From the NCBI RefSeq assembly GCF_902459465.1, contig NC_047062.1, positions 33,164,673 through 33,228,672 on the forward strand: a stretch of DNA of 64,000 bases, given 5' to 3'. Source of the stretch: Asterias rubens. Its lineage: Eukaryota > Echinodermata > Asteroidea > Forcipulatida > Asteriidae. Below, piece after piece: positions 56,362-64,000 of this stretch (position 1 is the first letter of the stretch; every line of letters begins with the position of its first letter). A model generated the notes under the pieces. The model saw only the letters and a program-made list of their open reading frames with translations, made no database searches and was not told the origin of the DNA. Made by a program: the position numbers and the translations under genes.

Positions 56362-59300
56362 AAGAAACACTTTTGAAGAAGACTGTCCGTAGCCCCTGAA
56401 GAAGATTTGTTTATCATTCCATCCCGTTCAGTAATCTGCATTTTAACAAAAAAGACCAGTGCTACAACCTTGCACTGAAGAGTCAAACATTTAATGCAAC
56501 AGACACTTAAAGAGGAGGAACGACGGAGAGGTCAGTTGTTGATTTTTAAGACTGGCATCGAATGATGAAGATCTTAGGTAGGCCTACCATGGGAAAAGTT
56601 GACCCACCAAACTTGTTGTCTCAAGAGTGTTGGTGTTTGAAGCAGATGAATGGAACACCCTGGAGATGCGATTTACTGAAGATGAACTCCAAGTGATGAA
56701 GACTGTTTTAAAGAAGACATTTGGCCGACAGAGATGAAGACTTTTGATTGTTCCATCCTTTCTAGTAATCTTCTTTTTAGCAAAAGAGTAACCCTTTGAA
56801 AACCTCTGCTACAACCTTGCACCAAAGAGTCAAACATCTATGCAACAGACACTTAAAGAGGAGGAACGATGGAGACTTAAGTTGCTGATTTTTAAGAAGG
56901 GCATCCAAAGATGAAGATCTTAGTTGAGAGAAACACTTTTGAAGAAGACTGTCCGCAGCACCTGAAGAAGATTTGTTGATTGTTCCATCCCGCTCAGTAA
57001 TCTGTTTTTTTTTTTGCAAAAAAGAAACTCTTTGAAAACCAGTGCTACAACCTTAAACCGAAGAGTCAAACATCTATGCAACAGACACTTAAAGAGAAGG
57101 AGCAACAGAGACGTCAGTTGTTGATTTTTAAGACGGGCATCGAATGATGAAGAAACCGTGGGAAAAGTTGATCAATCAAACTTGTTGTCTCATGGATGTT
57201 GGTGTTTGAAGTAGATGAATGATGCACCCTGGAGATGCGGTTTACTAGAGGATTTACTGAAGATGAGCTTCAATTGATGGAGAAATTTTTGGAAGAACAC
57301 ATTTAGCCGATAAAGATGAAGACTTTTGATTGTTTCCACTTTTGATTGTGTGAATAGTTGACCCATCAAACTTGTTGTCTCAAGAATGTTGGTGTTTGAA
57401 GTATATGAACGATGCACTTTGGAGATGCGATTTACTGGAGATGCGATTTACTCAAGATGAACTTCAAGTGATGGAGACATTTTTGAAGAAGACATTTGGC
57501 TGAAAAAGATGACGATATTGATTGTTCCATCCTGTTAAAAGTAATCTGCTTTTTAGCAAAAGAGGAACTCCTTGAAAATCAGTGCTATCGCCTTGCACCG
57601 AAGAGTGAAACCTCTATGCAACAGACACTTGAAGAGGAGGAACGACGGAGACGTCAGTTGTTGAGTTTTAAGACGTGCATCGAATGATGAAGATCTTAGA
57701 TACCATTGGAAAAGTTGACCCATCAAACTTGTTGTCTCAAGAATGTTGGTGTTTGAAGTAGATGAATGATGCACCCTGAAGATGTGATCCCTACTGGAGA
57801 TGTGATTTACTGAAGATGAGCTTCAAGTGATGGAGACATTGTTGAAATACACATTTGTTTTGGCTGATAAAGATGAAGACTTTTGATTGTTCCATCCTGT
57901 TTAAGTAATCTGCTTTTTAGCAAAAGAGGAACTCTTTGAAAATCAGTGCTATCGCCTTGCACCGAAGAGTGTCACCTCTATGCAACAGACACTTAAAGAG
58001 GAGGAACGACGAAGACATCAGTTGTTGATTTTTAAGACGGGCATCAAATGATGAAGAAACCGTGGGAAAAGTTTACCAATCAAACTTGTTGTCTCATGGT
58101 TGTTGGTGTTTGAAGTAGATGAATGTTGAACCCTGGAGATGCGGTTTACTAGAGATGTAATTTACTGAAGCCATGGGAAAAATTGACCCATCAAACTTGT
58201 TGTCTCAAGATTGTTGATGTCTGAAGTAGAAGAATGATGCACCCTCGAGATGTGATCGTACTGGAGATGCGAATTTACTGAAGATGACCTTCAAGTGATG
58301 GAGACATTTTTGAAGAAGCAGTTTGGCCGATAAAGATGAAGACTTTTGATTGTTCCATTCTGTTTAGTAATCTGCCTTTTTAGCAAAAATGGAACTCTTT
58401 GAAAATCAGTACTATCGCCATGCACTAAAGAGTGAAACCTCTATGCAACAGACACGAGGAGTAACAATGGAGACTTCAGTTGCTGATTTTTAAGATGGGC
58501 ATCAAAAGATGAAGATCTTAGTTGAAAGAAACACTTTTGAAGTAGGCAGTCCGCAGCCCCTGAAGAAGATTGGCTGATTGTTCCATCCCGCTCAGTAATC
58601 TGTTTTTTTAAGCAAAAAGAAACTCTTTGAAAATCAGTGCTACAACCTTGCACCGAAGAGTCAAACATCTTCCCAACAGACACTTAAAGAGGAGGAACGA
58701 CGGAGACTTCAGTTGCTGATTTTTAAGAAGGGCATCAAAAGATGAAGATCTTAGTTGAAAGAAACACTTTTGAAGAAGACTGTCTGCAGCACCTGAAGAA
58801 AATTTGTTGATTGTTCCATCTCGTTCAGTAATCTGTTTTTTTTTTGGCAAAAATGATACTCTTTGAAAACCAGTGCTACAACCTTGCACCGAAGAGTCAA
58901 ACATCTAATGCAACAGACACTTAAAGAGGAGGAATGACGGAGACGTCAGTTGTTGATTTTTAAGACTGGCATCGAATGATGAAGATCTTAGGTAGGCCTA
59001 CCATGGGAAAAGTTGACCCACCAAACTTGTTGTCTCAAGAGTGTTGGTGTTTGAAGCAGATGAATGGAACACCCTGGAGATGCGATTTACTGAAGATGAA
59101 CTCCAAGTGATGAAGACTGTTTTAAAGAAGACATTTGGCCGACAGAGATGAAGACTTTTGATTGTTCCATCCTTTCTAGTAATCTTCTTTTTAGCAAAAG
59201 AGTAACCCTTTGAAAACCTCTGCTACAACCTTGCACCAAAGAGTCAAACATCTATGCAACAGACACTTAAAGAGGAGGAACGATGGAGACTTAAGTTGCT

Positions 59301-62300
59301 GATTTTTAAGATGGGCATCAAAAGATGAAGATCTTAGTTGAAAGAAACACTTTTGAAGAAGACTGTCTGTAGCTCCTGAGGAAGATTTGTTTATTGTTCC
59401 ATCCCGTTCAGTAACATGAATTTTAGCCAAAAAGAAACTCTTTGAAAACCAGTGCTACAACCTTGCACCGAAGAGTCAAACATCTATGCTACAGACACTT
59501 AAAGAAGTGAGCAACAGAGACGTCAGTTGTTTATTTTTAAGATATGCATCGAATGATGAAGAAACCGTGGGAAAAATTGACCAATCAAACTTGTTGTCTC
59601 ATCAAACTTGTTGTCGCATGGATGTTGGTGTTTGAAGTAGATGAATGATGCACCTTGGAGATGTGATTTACTGGAGATGCGATTTACTAAAGATCAGCTT
59701 CAACTGAAGGAGACATTTTTGAAGAAGACATTAGGCTGATAAAGATGAAGACTTTTGATTGTTCCATTCTGTTAAGTAATGTGCCTTTTTAGCAAAAATG
59801 GAACTCTTTGAAAATCAGTGCTATCGCCATGCACTGAAGAGTGAAACCTCTATGCAACAGACACGAGGAGTAACAATGGAGACTTCAGTTGCTGATTTTT
59901 AAGATAGGCATCAAAAGATGAAGATCTTAGTTGAAAGAAACACTTTTGAAGAAGGCAGTCCGCAGCCCCTGAAGAAGATTGGCTGATTGTTCCATCCCGC
60001 TTAACAATCTGTTTGTTTTAAGCAAAAAGAAACTCTTTGAAAATCAGTACTACAACCTTGCACCGAAGAGTCAAACATCTTTCCAACAGACACTTAAAGA
60101 GGAGGAACGACGGAGACTTCAGTTGCTGATTTTTAAGAAGGGCATCAAAAGATGAAGATCTTAGTTGAAAGAAACACTTTTGAAGAAGACTGTCCGCAGC
60201 ACCTGAAGAAGATTTGTTGATTGTTCCATCCCGCTCAGTAATCTGTTTTTTTTTTTGCAAAAAAGAAACTCTTTGAAAACCAGTGCTACAACCTTAAACC
60301 GAAGAGTCAAACATCTATGCAACAGACACTTAAAGAGAAGGAGCAACAGAGACGTCAGTTGTTGATTTTTAAGACGGGCATCGAATGATAAAGAAACCGT
60401 GGGAAAAGTTGATCAATCAAACTTGTTGTCTCATGGATGTTGGTGTTTGAAGTAGATGAATGATGCACCCTGGAGATGCGGTTTACTAGAGGATTTACTG
60501 AAGATGAGCTTCAATTGATGGAGAAATTTTTGGAAGAACACATTTAGCCGATAAAGATGAAGACTTTTGATTGTTTCCACTTTTGATTGTGTGAATAGTT
60601 GACCCATCAAACTTGTTGTCTCAAGAATGTTGGTGTTTGAAGTATATGAACGATGCACTTTGGAGATGCGATTTACTGGAGATGCGATTTACTCAAGATG
60701 AACTTCAAGTGATGGAGACATTTTTGAAGAAGACATTTGGCTGAAAAAGATGTCGATATTGATTGTTCCATCCTGTTAAAAGTAATCTGCTTTTTAGCAA
60801 AAGAGGAACTCCTTGAAAATCAGTGCTATCGCCTTGCACCGAAGAGTGAAACCTCTATGCAACAGACACTTGAAGAGGAGGAACGACGGAGACGTCAGTT
60901 GTTGAGTTTTAAGACGTGCATCGAATGATGAAGATCTTAGATACCATTGGAAAAGTTGACCCTTCAAACTTGTTGTCTCAAGAATGTTGGTGTTTGAAGT
61001 AGATGAATGATGCACCCTGAAGATGTGATCCCTACTGGAGATGCGATTTACTGAAGATGAGCTTAAAGTGATGGAGACATTGTTGAAATACACATTTGTT
61101 TTGGCTGATAAAGATGAAGACTTTTGATTGTTCCATCCTGTTTAAGTAATCTGCTTTTTAGCAAAAGAGGAACTCTTTGAAAATCAGTGCTATCGCCTTG
61201 CACCGAATAGTGTCACCTCTATGCAACAGACACTTAAAGAGGAGGAACGACGAAGACATCAGTTGTTGATTTTTAAGACGGGCATCAAATGATGAAGAAA
61301 CCGTGGGAAAAGTTTACCAATCAAACTTGTTGTCTCATGGTTGTTGGTGTTTGAAGTAGATGAATGTTGAACCCTGGAGATGCGGTTTACTAGAGATGTA
61401 ATTTACTGAAGCCATGGGAAAAGTTGACCCATCAAACTTGTTGTCTCAAGATTGTTGATGTCTGAAGTAGAAGAATGATGCACCCTCGAGATGTGATCGT
61501 ACTGGAGATGCGAATTTACTGAAGATGACCTTCAAGTGATGGAGACATTTTTGAAGAAGCAGTTTGGGCGATAAAGATGAAGACTTTTGATTGTTCCATT
61601 CTGTTTAGTAATCTGCCTTTTTAGCAAAAATGGAACTCTTTGAAAATCAGTACTATCGCCATGCACTAAAGAGTGAAACCTCTATGCAACAGACACGAGG
61701 AGTAACAATGGAGACTTCAGTTGCTGATTTTTAAGATGGGCATCAAAAGATGAAGATCTTAGTTGAAAGAAACACTTTTGAAGTAGGCAGTCCGCAGCCC
61801 CTGAAGAAGATTGGCTGATTGTTCCATCCCGCTCAGTAATCTGTTTTTTTAAGCAAAAAGAAACTCTTTGAAAATCAGTGCTACAACCTTGCACCGAAGA
61901 GTCAAACATCTTCCCAACAGACACTTAAAGAGGAGGAACGACGGAGACTTCAGTTGCTGATTTTTAAGAAGGGCATCAAAAGATGAAGATCTTAGTTGAA
62001 AGAAACACTTTTGAAGAAGACTGTCTGCAGCACCTGAAGAAAATTTGTTGATTGTTCCATCCCGTTCAGTAATCTGTTTTTTTTTTTGGCAAAAATGATA
62101 CTCTTTGAAAACCAGTGCTACAACCTTGCACCGAAGAGTCAAACATCTAATGCAACAGACACTTAAAGAGGAGGAATGACGGAGACGTCAGTTGTTGATT
62201 TTTAAGACTGGCATCGAATGATGAAGATCTTAGGTAGGCCTACCATGGGAAAAGTTGACCCACCAAACTTGTTGTCTCAAGAGTGTTGGTGTTTGAAGCA

Positions 62301-64000
62301 GATGAATGGAACACCCTGGAGATGCGATTTACTGAAGATGAACTCCAAGTGATGAAGACTGTTTTAAAGAAGACATTTGGCCGACAGAGATGAAGACTTT
62401 TGATTGTTCCATCCTTTCTAGTAATCTTCTTTTTAGCAAAAGAGTAACCCTTTGAAAACCTCTGCTACAACCTTGCACCAAAGAGTCAAACATCTATGCA
62501 ACAGACACTTAAAGAGGAGGAACGATGGAGACTTAAGTTGCTGATTTTTAAGATGGGCATCAAAAGATGAAGATCTTAGTTGAAAGAAACACTTTTGAAG
62601 AAGACTGTCTGTAGCTCCTGAAGAAGATTTGTTTATTGTTCCATCCCGTTCAGTAACATGAATTTTAGCCAAAAAGAAACTCTTTGAAAACCAGTGCTAC
62701 AACCTTGCACCGAAGAGTCAAACATCTATGCTACAGACACTTAAAGAAGTGAGCAACAGAGACGTCAGTTGTTTATTTTTAAGATATGCATCGAATGATG
62801 AAGAAACCGTGGGAAAAATTGACCAATCAAACTTGTTGTCTCATCAAACTTGTTGTCGCATGGATGTTGGTGTTTGAAGTAGATGAATGATGCACCTTGG
62901 AGATGTGATATACTGGAGATGCGATTTACTAAAGATGAGCTTCAACTGAAGGAGACATTTTTGAAGAAGACATTAGGCTGATAAAGATGAAGACTTTTGA
63001 TTGTTTCATCCGTTTCAGTAATCTGCATTTTATCAAAAAAAGAAACTCTTAGAAAACCAGTGCTACAACCTTAAACCGAAGAGTCAAACATCTATGCAAC
63101 AGACACTTAAAGAGAAGGAGCAACAGAGACGTCAGTTGTTGATTTTTAAGACGGGCATCGAATGATGAAGAAAACGTGGGAAAAGTTGATCAATCAAACT
63201 TGTTGTCTCATGGATGTTGGTGTTTGAAGTAGATGAATGATGCACCCTGGAGATGCGGTTTACTAGAGGATTTACTGAAGATGAGCTTCAATTGATGGAG
63301 ACATTTTTGGAAGAACACATTTAGCCGATAAAGATGAAGACTTTTGATTGTTTCCACTTTTGATTGTGTGAATAGTTGACCCATCAAACTTTTTGTCTCA
63401 TGAATGTTGGTGTTTGAAGGTTATGAACGATGCACCTTGGAGATGCGATTTACTGGAGATGCGATTTTCTCAAGATGAACTTCAAGTGATGGAGACATTT
63501 TTAAAGAAGACATTTGGCTAAAAAAGATGAAGATTTTGATTGTTCCATCCTGTTAAGTAATCTGCTTTTTAGCAAAAGAGGAACTCTTTGAAAATCAGTG
63601 CTATCGCCATGCACTGAAGAGTGCAACCTCTATGCAACAGACACTTAAAGAGGAGGAACGACGGAGACGTCAGTTGTTGATTTTTAAGACGGGCATCGAA
63701 TGATGAAGAAATCGTGAGAATAGTTGACCCATCAAACTTGTTGTCTCAAGAATGTTGGTGTTTGAAGTAGATGAATGATGCACCCGGAAGATGTAGTTTA
63801 CTAGAGATGCGATTTACTAAAGATGAGCTTCAAGTGATGGAGAAATTTTTGAAGAAGACATTTGGCTGATGAAGTTGAAGATTTTGATTGTTCCATCCTT
63901 TTTAGTAATCTGCTTGTTAGCAAAAGAGGAACTCTTTGAAAATAAGTGCTACCGCCACGCACTGAAGAGTGAAACCTCTATGCCACAGACACTTAAAGAG
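56266..64000. repeat. Complex satellite array 2
   Basis: Same long and short monomers as array 1. It contains a 3241-3243-bp higher-order repeat: 57190 returns at 60431, 58441 at 61682 and 59191 at 62433. Sequence from about 63050 to the window end matches 49010-49960 of array 1 (offset about 14,040), so the array ends as array 1 does and its centre has been expanded. One point substitution or short indel every 100-200 bp separates the copies. Confidence 0.92.

Larger units (their letters stand above)
50344..64000. repeat. Segmental duplication unit 2 (at least 13.66 kb)
   Basis: Second copy of the unit at 41780-50343. It is longer because it carries extra SINE and minisatellite material at 51500-52800 and a much longer satellite array, and it continues past the window edge. 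Confidence 0.9.

Noticed and set aside
57496-61093. Short plus- and minus-strand open frames in the satellite, such as those with E-E-E-R-R-R-R-Q-L-L
   Set aside because: They recur in every monomer with stops at fixed positions in both directions. They echo the ancestral 137-aa frame and are not separate genes.

Overview
This window is animal nuclear DNA, most likely from an echinoderm such as a sea star or sea urchin. It is AT-rich. Its real genes are split into many short exons with GT-AG introns, and the rest is dense in short repeats: tRNA-derived SINEs, TTAA-flanked foldback MITEs, minisatellites and satellites. Three elements have the architecture described for sea urchin TU elements, namely foldback arms built from short tandem repeats, which is the main reason for naming echinoderms. 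Nothing bacterial, no operon and no CRISPR array is present.

Layout. 1-1.1 kb: a 60-bp satellite in a 682-bp higher-order repeat. 2.5-8.5 kb: a minus-strand exon cluster of an extracellular thrombospondin-type-1-repeat (TSR) gene, with one clear TSR exon (5762-5915) and five copies of a ~105-bp mini-exon interleaved with duplicated intron repeats. 9.38-10.0 kb: a TU-like foldback element with an 8-bp target duplication. 10.28-10.32 kb: YY1- and NRF1-like promoter motifs. 10,752-15,879 (+): a complete eight-exon 2-hydroxyacid oxidase gene (351 aa) with unusual active-site substitutions. 15.9-20 kb: AT-rich intergenic DNA. 20,286-37,967 (-): a complete 18-exon gene for an 866-aa protein that joins an N-terminal CFAP97/hemingway ciliary domain to a four-repeat annexin core lacking the GxGT calcium loops, followed by a basic proline-rich segment and a long disordered tail. 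Two more TU-like foldbacks lie in or near its 5' introns (34.0-34.8 and 37.0-37.8 kb). 38-41.8 kb: upstream DNA with several palindromic and TTAA elements. 41.78-64 kb: two tandem segmental duplication units, each ending in a complex satellite array that appears to be amplified from the 3' end of a small open reading frame.

The two complete genes have no obvious shared pathway. One is a peroxisomal-type flavoenzyme. The other is a predicted ciliary/axonemal protein. The most novel items are the CFAP97-annexin fusion, the altered hydroxyacid oxidase active site, the trio of foldback elements whose arm repeats differ but share a core, and the gene-tail-derived satellite at the right end.
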